Numbered from the stretch's first letter, positions 9,454-18,004 are shown. The stretch: 64,000 nucleotides of DNA from Candidatus Desulfosporosinus nitrosoreducens (GCF_030954495.1 NZ_JAVHUW010000065.1:124001-188000), one strand, 5' to 3'. Notes: generated by a model from the letters alone, not told the origin. Translations and numbers: made by a program.

Positions 9454-10242
9454 CTAAACAAACTTTAATTGTTTAAGCTTATTGGCAATTTGCGAACTAA
9501 GCTGCGCTGAAGTACCGCTCCAGGTTTCCCTGTCCATATTCAGTGCGGGGGGAAAGATTCGTTCGACCTGGGTGGGCGAACCGCTGAGCCCATATCTGTT
9601 TTCATCGTTGTCCTCAAAATCCTGGAAGGAAATTATTTTAATTGCACGGTCTTTTGTACTCAGTTTTTTCTTGTAGGATGGAAGCCTGGGTTGGTAGATA
9701 TCCTTTTCTACGGTTAAAAGACAGGGAAATTGAACTTCTGCGACCTCGCTGGTATTAGCCATATCCATTTCCACAATAATTGAGGTTTCTTTAAGTTCAA
9801 GAATTTTTAAAACGTTGGCAATGTGAGGAATACCCAAATATTCGGCCATTTCCGGGCCGACCTGGGCAGTATCTCCGTCGGTTGTCTGCTTGCCGCAAAG
9901 AATGAGGTCAAAATTGCCAAGCTGACGGATTCCCTGAGAAATGGTATAAGACGTGGCCAGAACGTCTGCGCCTGCAAACTTCCGGTCTGAGACTAAAGCG
10001 CCCGCGTCGACTCCCATCATAAAAGCTTCCTTGATGACTTCCTTGGCCTGTGGCGGCCCCATGCTGATAACCTTCACCGTTGCGTTTTTTTGTTCTTTAA
10101 GCCTTAAGGCGGTCTCCAGAGCAAACAGATCGTAGGGATTCATTTTGGAATCCACACCGTCTCGTTTTAAGACGCCGGTGAGCGGATCAACATCTATTTT
10201 CGAGCTTCCCGGAACTTGTTTAATACAGACGAGAATTTCCAT
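9454..10242 (-). CDS. lctB: Electron-transfer flavoprotein beta subunit (LctB)
   Basis: 262-residue EtfB, first gene of the operon. It starts MEILVCIKQVPGSSKIDVDP. The Etf signature region (YLGIPHIANV, about 123) and an FAD/AMP-binding segment (CGKQTTDGDTAQVGPEMAEY, about 104-123) are visible. In bifurcating Etf-beta proteins the second FAD and NAD+ bind here. The ATG at 10242 is preceded by GGGAGG with 7-nt spacing. A GTG-like start at 10257 has no site. It is transcribed leftward from the promoter at 10344-10372. Confidence 0.87.
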   Translation of the reverse strand: MEILVCIKQVPGSSKIDVDPLTGVLKRDGVDSKMNPYDLFALETALRLKEQKNATVKVISMGPPQAKEVIKEAFMMGVDAGALVSDRKFAGADVLATSYTISQGIRQLGNFDLILCGKQTTDGDTAQVGPEMAEYLGIPHIANVLKILELKETSIIVEMDMANTSEVAEVQFPCLLTVEKDIYQPRLPSYKKKLSTKDRAIKIISFQDFEDNDENRYGLSGSPTQVERIFPPALNMDRETWSGTSAQLSSQIANKLKQLKFV

Positions 10243-10315
10243 GACGTAACCTCCCATAAAGTTTATGACTTAAAATAAGCTAAGATAAGTTTATGGCAGA
10301 AAGGGGTCAAAAAAG

Positions 10316-10372
10316 TGGTCAGACCATCAGACCAAGTGAATTAATCATAGCATAAGATTTTTAGCCCTTCAA
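10316..10372 (-). promoter_or_regulatory. lct promoter with GntR/LldR-like operator
   Basis: On the minus strand, TTGAAG (10372-10367), 17 nt, TATGAT (10349-10344) predicts transcription from about 10336 toward lctB. Immediately downstream, TGGTCAGACCA (10316-10326) fits the FadR/LldR-type GntR consensus TNGTnnnACNA exactly. An extra TGGTCTGA copy lies at 10327-10334. A site at the transcription start suggests repression relieved by lactate. No GntR gene of that class lies in the window. Confidence 0.6.
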
Positions 10373-10452
10373 AAGTTATTATTCACAAGCCTTTGTGAAC
10401 CATTTTTGTAATTAAGAATTTTTATGTAAGCAGTTTTTAAAACCGGGAGATG

Positions 10453-10552
10453 ATAACGTTATGCATATCAAAATCAAACGATAATTAAACGATAAAAAGT
10501 ACGGTAAAAAAGTAATATAATTAACGTTATGTGCTATAATATATTACGTTAA
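10453..10552 (+). promoter_or_regulatory. Repeated palindromes, candidate LacI-family operators
   Basis: ATAACGTTAT (10453-10462) is a perfect palindrome with a central CG, as in LacI-family sites. TAACGTTA recurs at 10522-10529 and a one-mismatch TTACGTTA at 10544-10551. TATAAT at 10535-10540 lies between the last two, so binding would cover the promoter of the lacI-like gene. Autoregulation is inferred. Confidence 0.5.
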
Positions 10553-10564
10553 GGGGGATTGATT

Positions 10565-11563
10565 ATGAAATCTGAGAAGACAACCATGTCCGATATCGCC
10601 AAAGCCCTGGCCATTTCCAATATTTCAGTGAGCAGAGCCCTATCAGGGCAGGACGGAGTCAGCGAAGAACTGAGAAGCAAAATTTTAATCAAAGCAAGTG
10701 AAATGGGATATTTAAGAGCCAAGAGCTCAGGCGATAAAAAAATACTGGTGCTTCATCAAAAACCCTTTATTCAGGACAGCAGTAATTACAGTCACATGAT
10801 TCAGGGCATTGAAAAAGCACTGCAGACAGTGGGCTGCGCCTATGACGTGGAATTTGTCGATAAAAGCCGGCAGGAAAAATTGTACCTTCCTCATAAAGTG
10901 GCGAAGGGTTCCGGCTTTGACGGAATTATTTTTATCGGAGGATTTGAAAACCCTTATGTAAGATTTATGGCCTCGAAAATAAAAAATCAGGTCTTTTATA
11001 CGGGCTATTCCCCGGTCCTGGATTGCGACAGTGTCTGGTATAACTTCAATAACAGCGGGTATAAGCAGTGTGAATACCTGATTCAAAAAGGGCACGAAAG
11101 AATCGGTTTTATAGGCGGCAGCAGCGTCTATGCCAATAAAGAAAAGGTGCTGGGGATTGAGCTGGCTTTGGAAGACCATGCTTTGCCGGTGAGGGATGAT
11201 TTCTTCATTTATGCCGAGGGGAGCTTTGAGGAAAAAGTCAGCGAACTGATTCATGACAGTAAGGGCAAGGGTCCCACGGCGCTTATCTGCCAGTGGGATT
11301 ATACGGCCATCAAGCTGATCAAATATCTCTATGAAAAAGGAATCAGAGTACCGGAGGATTTATCAGTAATCGGAAGCGGCAATACGGAGATGGCTTCCCT
11401 GAGCATCCCCGCCCTGACTACTTTGGAGTTGCACATTGATCAGGCCTGTGAATCCGCCGTTGAATTGCTTTTTAAAAGGATTGAGGAGCCAGATAAGCCT
11501 TATGAAACGGTTCGGATCAACAGCACCCTCGTGGAAAGGGACTCGGTAAAGGCTGTTGAGTAA
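10565..11563 (+). CDS. LacI/GalR-family transcriptional regulator
   Basis: About 332 residues. The N-terminal helix-turn-helix (MSDIAKALAISNISVSRALS) and hinge are followed by a periplasmic-binding-protein-like effector domain. KKILVLHQKP begins the core, and the motif GHERIGFIGG lies about residue 180. The ATG at 10565 has AAGGGGG 8 nt upstream; a TTG at 10559 is too close. It lies 30 nt ahead of a heterodimeric ABC exporter and is probably co-transcribed with it. This is unusual for a family that mostly controls sugar use. The effector is unknown. Candidate operators lie upstream. Confidence 0.85.
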   Translation: MKSEKTTMSDIAKALAISNISVSRALSGQDGVSEELRSKILIKASEMGYLRAKSSGDKKILVLHQKPFIQDSSNYSHMIQGIEKALQTVGCAYDVEFVDKSRQEKLYLPHKVAKGSGFDGIIFIGGFENPYVRFMASKIKNQVFYTGYSPVLDCDSVWYNFNNSGYKQCEYLIQKGHERIGFIGGSSVYANKEKVLGIELALEDHALPVRDDFFIYAEGSFEEKVSELIHDSKGKGPTALICQWDYTAIKLIKYLYEKGIRVPEDLSVIGSGNTEMASLSIPALTTLELHIDQACESAVELLFKRIEEPDKPYETVRINSTLVERDSVKAVE

Positions 11564-11593
11564 GCGGTCCCGGACTAATCAAGGAGGCGGCAG

Positions 11594-13345
11594 ATGGGCA
11601 AAAATATAATCATCGGTTTTTTAAAAGACCATAAATTTTCCTATATCATCGGCATTCTTTTCATGTTTCTTTCGTCCTATATTCAAACCCTTTTCCCCAA
11701 GATGCTGGGAAATACGGTGGATATTTTGAAAATGAGCGGATTTCAGCCGCAGGCCGTGTATGTCAATATTGTCTACATTTTGCTTATTGCTGCCGGAACC
11801 TTTGCCTGCACTTACGTTTGGCGGAATTCTGTCATCAGAAATGGGCGCAGCCTGGAATGTTTTCTGAGGGAAAAGCTTTTCGACCAGCTGCAAAGGCTCT
11901 CGCCCGAATTTTACAGCCAGAGAAAAACCGGCGATTTGATCGCCTACGCGATTAACGATATTAATGCCGTGCGGCAAACTTTCGGACCTGCCGCCTCGCT
12001 GGCTATCAATGGCATTGTGATCTGCCTGATTTCCGTTTATGACATGGCGGGGACGATCGACTGGCAGCTCACTCTTGTGTCGCTGCTCCCGATCCCTTTG
12101 ATTGTTTTCATGATGCTTTATATCGGCAGGATCGTGAAAAAGCGGTTCCGAAAGGTGCAGAAGACCTTTGCCGCTATCTCCGACCGGGTCAACGAGAACA
12201 TCAGCGGTATTCGAGTGATTAAGGCCTATGTCCAGGAAGAGAAAGAGGTCGCCAGGTTTCAGAAGCTGAACGATCAGATGGTGGAGGCCAATATGGACAT
12301 GGTGAGGATTTCCGCCTATCTGGCCCCTGCCATCGAATTGTGCTTTACTGTCAGTTTTGTTTTCAACCTGATTTGGGGTGGCAGGATGGTTTTGCAGGGC
12401 AGCATCTCTCTCGGAGACTTTGTCGCTTTTAACGGGTATCTGACGATCATACTGGCGCCTGTCATCTCCATTGGTCAAGTGATTACAGTTTTTCAGAGGG
12501 GCATGGCGTCTCTCGCCCGCTTGAATGAGATATTCAATGTTGAGCCGGAGGTAAAGGATGGCGGTCCCCTGGCGGAATTCCCGGAGCAATGCTCCATAAC
12601 GGTTAATTCTCTGGCGTTTACTTATCCCGGAGCTGAAAAAGAAGCCTTGAGCGATATCAGTCTGGAAATTCCCCAGGGCCACACCTTAGGCATTATCGGG
12701 AAAACAGGTTCGGGCAAAAGCACCCTTGTCAGCTTGCTGTTGAAAATGTATAACGTCGGGGAAGGGAAGCTGTTCATCGGCGGCAAGGATATTAACGATT
12801 TCAGGCTGGAAGCCCTGAGAAGCGGCTTTGGCTTCGTTCCCCAGGATAATTTTTTGTTCAATGCCTCCATCTCCGAGAACATTCGCTTTTTTAAAGACAG
12901 CTACTCCGGCGCTGAGGTGGAACGGGCCGCCAGGAACAGCTGCATCGCTCAAAGCATCCTGGAGCTGCCCAAGGGGTTTGCAACGGTTCTGGGAGAACGG
13001 GGGGTCAACCTTTCTGGCGGGCAAAAGCAAAGAGTTTCCATTGCCCGGGCGCTGATCAAAGACCCTGAAATCCTAGTGCTGGATGACGCCCTTTCCGCGG
13101 TGGATACCGTCACGGAAGCGGAAATTCTGCTCAATCTCCGCCAAGTGAGAAAAAACAAAACCACCCTGATTATCGCCAGCAGAATCTCCGCGGTCATGGC
13201 GGCCGATGAAATCATCGTTCTCCATCAAGGCAGGATTTCCGAGAGAGGGACCCATGCGGAACTGCTTGAGAAAGGGGGGCTGTACCGTGAAATCTATGAC
13301 TTTCAATTCAGAGGCGAAAACAAGCCGGAAAACCAAGCTTCCTAA
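11594..13345 (+). CDS. Heterodimeric ABC exporter, degenerate-site subunit
   Basis: 583 residues: six-helix exporter domain (about 1-310) fused to an ATPase domain. Walker A is GKTGSGKST (about 370) and the signature LSGGQKQR. The catalytic glutamate after Walker B is replaced by aspartate (LVLDDALSAVD), and the switch histidine by serine (IIASRIS). These changes are those expected in the non-catalytic half of heterodimeric exporters such as TM287 or BmrC. The ATG follows AAGGAGGCGGCAG. The next gene overlaps its 3' end. Likely a multidrug or lipid exporter; the substrate is unknown. Confidence 0.87.
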   Translation: MGKNIIIGFLKDHKFSYIIGILFMFLSSYIQTLFPKMLGNTVDILKMSGFQPQAVYVNIVYILLIAAGTFACTYVWRNSVIRNGRSLECFLREKLFDQLQRLSPEFYSQRKTGDLIAYAINDINAVRQTFGPAASLAINGIVICLISVYDMAGTIDWQLTLVSLLPIPLIVFMMLYIGRIVKKRFRKVQKTFAAISDRVNENISGIRVIKAYVQEEKEVARFQKLNDQMVEANMDMVRISAYLAPAIELCFTVSFVFNLIWGGRMVLQGSISLGDFVAFNGYLTIILAPVISIGQVITVFQRGMASLARLNEIFNVEPEVKDGGPLAEFPEQCSITVNSLAFTYPGAEKEALSDISLEIPQGHTLGIIGKTGSGKSTLVSLLLKMYNVGEGKLFIGGKDINDFRLEALRSGFGFVPQDNFLFNASISENIRFFKDSYSGAEVERAARNSCIAQSILELPKGFATVLGERGVNLSGGQKQRVSIARALIKDPEILVLDDALSAVDTVTEAEILLNLRQVRKNKTTLIIASRISAVMAADEIIVLHQGRISERGTHAELLEKGGLYREIYDFQFRGENKPENQAS

Positions 13346-15095
13346 AAAGCATAATTTTATAAGGCTGTTGTCGCTGAACCTTCCGCACAAGAAGAGGATT
13401 GTGCTGGCGTCAATCTGCGTCTTACTGGTCAACGGTGCTCTGCTGGCCAAACCTTATATTCTCAAAATTGTGATTGACGACTTCCTGACCAAGCATCTGG
13501 CGCAAAGGGGATTATTTTCCCTGACCTCCATGGGCCTGCTTTATTTTTTGGTCGTAGCCTTGAGCGGCTTTCTGGCCATTGCCCAGGTGAATCTGATCAA
13601 TAAGGCCGGCCAGGAGATTCTGAGGAACCTGCGCAGCCGCGTCTTCAGGACGATTCAGCTGCTGCCTCTTTGGTATCTGGACAAGACATCCTCGGGCAGC
13701 TTGATCACCAGGGCTACCAATGATGTGGAAGCCTTGAGCGAATTGTATACCGACGTGCTTCTCAGTCTTTTTCAGGATATCTTTCTGATTCTGGGCATCA
13801 TCGGCGCCATGTTTCTCATGGATGCCCGGCTGGCTTTGGTTTCCTTTGCGGTGATTCCCGTCATGTTCACGGTTATTTTTCTCCTGCGGACCAAAATCAA
13901 ACGGAATTTCCGGATCATGAAAAGCCTGATCGGGAAAATCAACGGTTTTATGGCCGAGAATATATCCGGCATGAAGCTGATCCAGCTTTTCCATGGGGAA
14001 AAAGAAAAGAAAGAAGAGTTTACGAAACTAAACGGAGAGTATTACAAAATCACCTCCTTTCAGGTCTGGATGAACAGCTTTTTAAAGCCGATGTCGGATG
14101 TTTTTCAGAGCCTGGCCGTGGCTATCCTGATCTGGTACGGCATGGACAAAATCGGCAACCAGACCCTTAAAATCGGCGTGCTTTACGCTTTCACTACCTA
14201 TATCAAGCAGTTTTTTACACCCATCTCGGACTTGGCTGACAATTACACTTCGATTCAATCGGCCTTTGTTTCAGCGGACAGGATTTTTGAGTTGCTGGAC
14301 CAGGAAGACAATCTGGAGGATCTGGAGGCGGGGCGTGCCCTGGAGAGGATCGAGGGAAAAATAGAATTTAAAAACGTTTGGTTTGCTTACAACGATCAGG
14401 ATTGGGTTTTGAAAGGCATCAGCTTTACCATCGAAAAAGGCCAGATGGCCGCCTTTGTCGGTCAGACCGGGGCGGGCAAGACTACGATCATTAGCCTGGT
14501 CAGCGGTTTCTATGAGATTCAGAAAGGCGAGATCTTGATTGACGGCGTCAATATCAAGGATATCCGCAAAAGTGATCTGAGACGCAATATTGCCGTGGTG
14601 CTCCAGGATGTCTTTTTGTTCTCCGAGACTATCGGCAAAAATGTCTCGCTTAATGACGACATCGACAGCGCTGTTATCGAGGAGGCCTTGAAAACCTCCT
14701 GTGCCGCGGAGTTTGTTGAGAACTTGCCGGGGAAAAGCAACGAGCCGGTTAGGGAAAGGGGGAGCACCCTCTCCGCAGGTCAGAGACAACTGCTTTCTTT
14801 TGCCCGGGCCGTGGCCCATAACCCTTCCGTTATTATTTTGGATGAGGCCACCGCCAATATTGACACCCAGACTGAGGTCCTGATGCAAAAAGCGATCGAG
14901 AACATGGCCCAAAACAGGACCACCTTAATTATTGCCCATCGCCTCTCCACCATTCGCAACGCCGATAAGATCATCGTTCTGAAAAAAGGCGAAATTGCGG
15001 AAACGGGCAGTCACGCGGAACTAATGGAAAGAGGCGGCTATTATAAAGACATGGTGGTGGAGGGAATCAAGGGAGCTATCGATCTCTCCGCTTAA
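13287..15095 (+). CDS. Heterodimeric ABC exporter, catalytic subunit
   Basis: 602 residues if started at GTG 13287, which has AAGGGGGG 7 nt upstream and lies 59 nt inside the previous gene; an ATG at 13296 is also possible. Six-helix domain, then an ATPase with Walker A GQTGAGKTT, signature LSAGQRQ, intact Walker B glutamate (VIILDEATANID) and switch histidine (LIIAHRLS). It supplies the working ATP site of the dimer with the preceding subunit. The basic N-terminal extension (SRKTKLPKKHNF) precedes the first span. Confidence 0.87.
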   Translation: MKSMTFNSEAKTSRKTKLPKKHNFIRLLSLNLPHKKRIVLASICVLLVNGALLAKPYILKIVIDDFLTKHLAQRGLFSLTSMGLLYFLVVALSGFLAIAQVNLINKAGQEILRNLRSRVFRTIQLLPLWYLDKTSSGSLITRATNDVEALSELYTDVLLSLFQDIFLILGIIGAMFLMDARLALVSFAVIPVMFTVIFLLRTKIKRNFRIMKSLIGKINGFMAENISGMKLIQLFHGEKEKKEEFTKLNGEYYKITSFQVWMNSFLKPMSDVFQSLAVAILIWYGMDKIGNQTLKIGVLYAFTTYIKQFFTPISDLADNYTSIQSAFVSADRIFELLDQEDNLEDLEAGRALERIEGKIEFKNVWFAYNDQDWVLKGISFTIEKGQMAAFVGQTGAGKTTIISLVSGFYEIQKGEILIDGVNIKDIRKSDLRRNIAVVLQDVFLFSETIGKNVSLNDDIDSAVIEEALKTSCAAEFVENLPGKSNEPVRERGSTLSAGQRQLLSFARAVAHNPSVIILDEATANIDTQTEVLMQKAIENMAQNRTTLIIAHRLSTIRNADKIIVLKKGEIAETGSHAELMERGGYYKDMVVEGIKGAIDLSA

Positions 15096-15126
15096 AGCCA
15101 ATAAAAACTAAGACAGGTGTTGTAAA

Positions 15127-16374
15127 TTGCTGATGAATGCTAAAATTTCCGGCGCGCTGAAAACTACTTTTGCCTCTCTGAAATATAAAAACTTCCGTTA
15201 TTTTTGGTTTGGACAGTGTATCTCGATGACGGGGACCTGGATGCAAAGGACAGCTCAGGTCTGGCTTGTGTATACAATCACGAAGTCTCCCCTGCTGGTT
15301 GGTCTGCTGGGGGTCTGTCAGTTCATGCCGATGCTCCTGTTTACCCTCTTTGCGGGGGTTTTCGTCGATCGTTTCCCCAAGAGGAACATCCTGATTATGA
15401 CCCAGGCAGTGTTTATGACCTTAGGTTTCACCATGACCCTCTTGGTTTTTCTGGGTGTCGTAAAATACTGGCATGTTCTCGTGATCACAACCCTCTTCGG
15501 TTTTGCGCAAACTGTCGACATGCCCGCCCGGCAGTCTTTCTTCATCGAGCTGGTCGGTCCCAAGGACATCATGAACGGAATTTCCCTCAATTCAACGGTC
15601 TTCAACCTTGCCAAGATCGTAGGCCCGGCCATTTCCGGAATTGTCATGGTCAAATTTGGCGCTGTTTTTTGCTTCCTGGTCGATGCGGTCAGTTATATCG
15701 CAGTTATAAGCGGGCTCTTCATGATTAGAATGGACTATGTCCCTCCGCAGAGAGTGCGCCGACAGGTAGTTCAGGAAATCAAAGAAGGCCTTCAATATAT
15801 TAAAAGTAATGAGACTCTGGTCATCAATTCCCTGGTCATGGCGGTGGTCTGCACCTTTGCTTTCAATAACGATGTCATTATTCCGGTTTTTGCTAAAACG
15901 GTGCTGAATCAGGGGGCAGGTACCTATACCGGCCTGATGTCCGCGGCCGGCATCGGTTCTTTTATTGCGGCCATCGTGATGGCCACCATTGCCAAGTATG
16001 GGATCAAAAAGAATATGTTTGTCTTGTGCGCCGTTGCGACCGCCTGTATGCAGGTACTGATGATTTTGGCCAGGAATTACGCTCTCGCTTTGTTTATGGT
16101 GGCAGTCATAGGTTTTATCAACATGGCTTTTCTCAACCTCTGCAATTCTCTGTTTCAGGTGAACACCTCCGGCGAGTACCGGGGCAGAGTGATGAGCGTC
16201 TATGCTTTTCTCAACTCGGGTTCAACCCCCATCGGCAACCTTTATGCGGGGTCAATGATGGAACGGTTCAGCGGCGGCGCAGGATTTCCCGCCTGCGGAG
16301 CGGCTGCTTTACTGCTTTTGATCCCCGTATTTGCTCTTAAAAGACGGACCATCGCCGCTTGGCTCGGCCAGTGA
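15127..16374 (+). CDS. MFS efflux transporter (DHA3-like)
   Basis: 415-residue, 12-span major facilitator. The loop between spans 2 and 3 has the family A motif (GVFVDRFPKRN, about residue 75). The protein begins FRYFWFGQCISMTGTWMQ, as in macrolide/enterobactin-type DHA3 exporters. It follows the ABC exporter by 31 nt, probably in the same operon. Start is uncertain: TTG 15127 is about 9 nt from a weak AGGTG, whereas ATG 15133 is more distant. The substrate is unknown. Confidence 0.8.
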   Translation: MLMNAKISGALKTTFASLKYKNFRYFWFGQCISMTGTWMQRTAQVWLVYTITKSPLLVGLLGVCQFMPMLLFTLFAGVFVDRFPKRNILIMTQAVFMTLGFTMTLLVFLGVVKYWHVLVITTLFGFAQTVDMPARQSFFIELVGPKDIMNGISLNSTVFNLAKIVGPAISGIVMVKFGAVFCFLVDAVSYIAVISGLFMIRMDYVPPQRVRRQVVQEIKEGLQYIKSNETLVINSLVMAVVCTFAFNNDVIIPVFAKTVLNQGAGTYTGLMSAAGIGSFIAAIVMATIAKYGIKKNMFVLCAVATACMQVLMILARNYALALFMVAVIGFINMAFLNLCNSLFQVNTSGEYRGRVMSVYAFLNSGSTPIGNLYAGSMMERFSGGAGFPACGAAALLLLIPVFALKRRTIAAWLGQ

Positions 16375-16447
16375 AGCGGATGACAATTTAATCACTTTGG
16401 GTTGCTTTATTTCGGTTGCGGAGAAAACAGCCAAAAAGCAAAGAAAA

Positions 16448-16480
16448 GCGGTCCACAGCACAAAAATGTGAGTAGACCGC
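16448..16480 (-). terminator. Minus-strand terminator
   Basis: GCGGTC (16448-16453) and GACCGC (16475-16480), with CACA/TGTG pairing inside. On the minus strand the tail reads TTTTCTTTGC. It could stop read-through from the antitoxin promoter or from the genes to the right. Confidence 0.55.
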
Positions 16481-16508
16481 GTTTATAATGCAAATATTAT
16501 GCGAATTA

Positions 16509-16517
16509 TGGTATAAT
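16509..16517 (+). promoter_or_regulatory. Toxin mRNA promoter, extended -10
   Basis: TG-G-TATAAT at 16509-16517 is a good extended -10; the -35 region (TGCAAA about 16489) is weak. The predicted start near 16524 gives a 5' leader of about 60 nt before the toxin ATG. Confidence 0.55.
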
Positions 16518-16584
16518 GTGGCGAGTACAACGGAATAGGCGTAGGGTGGGCGGCCAAACCTCCAGTGAAAGGGGGTGAGGCAAG

Positions 16585-16680
16585 ATGGATAAGTACCAAA
16601 GTGCATTAAAATTCGCGGTATCCATTGCAACATTGTTCATAGCGGTACTAAAATTCATCCTTGACATAATGAAAAAGTAG
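16585..16680 (+). CDS. Holin-like type I toxin peptide (31 residues)
   Basis: ATG at 16585 after a strong GGGGGTGAGG site. The peptide starts MDKYQSALKF, has a single hydrophobic span (about residues 9-27) and ends with basic MKK. Size, ribosome site and membrane character match the TxpA/BsrG/Hol_Tox group of type I toxins, which depolarise or stress the membrane. Its stop lies inside a hairpin, a convergent promoter faces it, and its own terminator lies about 80 nt downstream. This is the arrangement of txpA/ratA. Recognition rests on peptide features and locus layout, not on a database match. Confidence 0.72.
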   Translation: MDKYQSALKFAVSIATLFIAVLKFILDIMKK

Positions 16681-16796
16681 CCCGCCCTCAGAAGCAGCTA
16701 CTTTTTCAGTCTGCTAAAACCTATTAACTGGCCGCAGACACTGCGGTTCGTTGTGCCGGGAACGCGGGATATTAGAAGTATCTCGCGTTTCTTCTT
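16672..16796 (-). ncRNA. Antisense RNA antitoxin (RatA/SR4-like)
   Basis: A minus-strand promoter (16832-16803) would start an RNA near 16796. It would run under the toxin mRNA 3' end to the hairpin AAAAAGTAGC (16672-16681)/GCTACTTTTT (16697-16706), which provides a T tract in this direction. The transcript would be about 125 nt and fully complementary to the toxin mRNA tail, as in known type I pairs. No measured transcript exists here. Confidence 0.6.
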
Positions 16797-16797
16797 A
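16761..16797 (+). terminator. Toxin mRNA terminator
   Basis: 11-bp stem, AACGCGGGATA (16761-16771) with TATCTCGCGTT (16779-16789) including one G-T pair, 7-nt loop and a TTTCTTCTT tail. It ends the toxin mRNA after the region shared with the antisense RNA. Confidence 0.75.
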
Positions 16798-16802
16798 ACC
16801 AT

Positions 16803-16832
16803 ATTATACCGTAACATTATAGAATTATGCAA
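16803..16832 (-). promoter_or_regulatory. Antitoxin RNA promoter
   Basis: Minus strand TTGCAT (16832-16827), 18-nt spacer, TATAAT (16808-16803). It points toward the toxin gene. Confidence 0.65.
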
Positions 16833-16876
16833 CAACAGGGTTTACCAATAAGCGGGCCAATGAACAACGCCGAAAT

Positions 16877-18004
16877 CTAACTAATCGCTTGATCATAGAA
16901 TCTGTTATAGCGGAAATAAGCAAGAAGGGAGAAAACGGCTCCCATAATCAATAGAATCGTGATGTTGAACCCGATGTCTCCTAAAGTACCTCCCTGCCCG
17001 AAAATGGAGACGTAGCTTTTTTGTATCCAGTATTGAGGGAAAAGGACGGAGATTTTTCGCACACCCGAAGGCAGGATGTCGATGGGGAACCACAAGCCGC
17101 CCAAGGCCGCTCCTCCCATGACGGTGAGTTGGACAAGGAACAAAACCATCTGTTGATTTTGCGAGATAAAGGTCAGCAGCAAACCCAATGCCGTAGCCAC
17201 AAAGGCCAGCAGCAGTGTGACGAGAACGAGGGCCGGAATATTGCCTAAGGACATCTTGAAGTAAGTGAGTCCGAAGGTATAAAGAACGGCTACTTGAATA
17301 AGCACAACAATGAAATTGGGAATCCACATCCCCATCATATATTCATATTTTCTCAGAGGTGTGCCCATGAGCCGGGCGAGCATACCGGATTCTCTGTCCT
17401 TAAAGAAAGATTGGGCCATAATTGTGATGATAAAGAAGGCAAACATCACCGTGTAGCCGGGAAGTATCTGGGCTATTCCCGTATTCTGAGATACGTTGAT
17501 TTGCTCTTTCTTGATCAAAAAGGGGCGTTTCAAGATTGCAGCGGCATTGTTCCCTGCCGTGCTCTGCACATAGTTTTCAATCTGAGCCTGTTGGCTTGAC
17601 TGGGAGACGCTGTCGAGGGCGGAGAGAAACCCCTGGCTTGTCGTCGAGTTGGGATCGTAATGCACGTCGATCACAGGCTGTTTGCCGGCTAGAATGTCTT
17701 GCTGAAACCCTTGGGGAATTACAAAATAAACGGGCTGTTTATTGCTTTTAACTTGGGCGAGGGCGTTGTTTACGTCGCTTTCCGATGTTAGTTTAAAGCC
17801 CTTCACAGCCTGAAAGGATTGCAGGATTTGCTGAGATGCCGGAGATTTGTCCAGATCCGTATAATGGATATCGAAAACGTAGTTATTGGATTTAGCGGTG
17901 CTGCCGATCAGCAAGATGATAATGATCGGCATCAGAAACATAAAAATATAGGTCTTGCGTTCTTTGAGCCGCAGTTTAAATTCTTTCCTGACTAACGACC
18001 ACAT
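16877..18004 (-). CDS. ABC-2 type permease
   Basis: 375 residues. One N-terminal span (about 22-42), a large extracytoplasmic domain (about 45-185), then five spans after residue 190. This is the ABC2_membrane_3 layout of drug/antibiotic exporters. ATG at 18004 follows AAGGAGGACGATCTT. It lies 13 nt after the ATPase gene at 18018 and is its partner. The conserved loop DRESGMLARLMGTPLR links span 2 to span 3. The substrate is unknown. Confidence 0.82.
   Translation of the reverse strand: MWSLVRKEFKLRLKERKTYIFMFLMPIIIILLIGSTAKSNNYVFDIHYTDLDKSPASQQILQSFQAVKGFKLTSESDVNNALAQVKSNKQPVYFVIPQGFQQDILAGKQPVIDVHYDPNSTTSQGFLSALDSVSQSSQQAQIENYVQSTAGNNAAAILKRPFLIKKEQINVSQNTGIAQILPGYTVMFAFFIITIMAQSFFKDRESGMLARLMGTPLRKYEYMMGMWIPNFIVVLIQVAVLYTFGLTYFKMSLGNIPALVLVTLLLAFVATALGLLLTFISQNQQMVLFLVQLTVMGGAALGGLWFPIDILPSGVRKISVLFPQYWIQKSYVSIFGQGGTLGDIGFNITILLIMGAVFSLLAYFRYNRFYDQAIS

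Noticed and set aside
10382..10399. Inverted repeat TTCACAA-GCCT-TTGTGAA upstream of the lct promoter, first taken for a Rex site
   Set aside because: Rex sites read TTGTGAAnnnnTTCACAA; here the arms are in the reverse order, so it is not a Rex operator. It remains an inverted repeat of unknown use.
11621..12682. A 353-codon frame on the minus strand inside the ABC exporter gene
   Set aside because: It lies wholly opposite a clear ABC exporter, has His/Asp/Gln-rich low-complexity composition and no ribosome site.
16388..16633. An 81-codon minus-strand frame across the toxin locus
   Set aside because: It runs antisense to the toxin gene and promoter, has no ribosome site and overlaps the hairpin at 16448.
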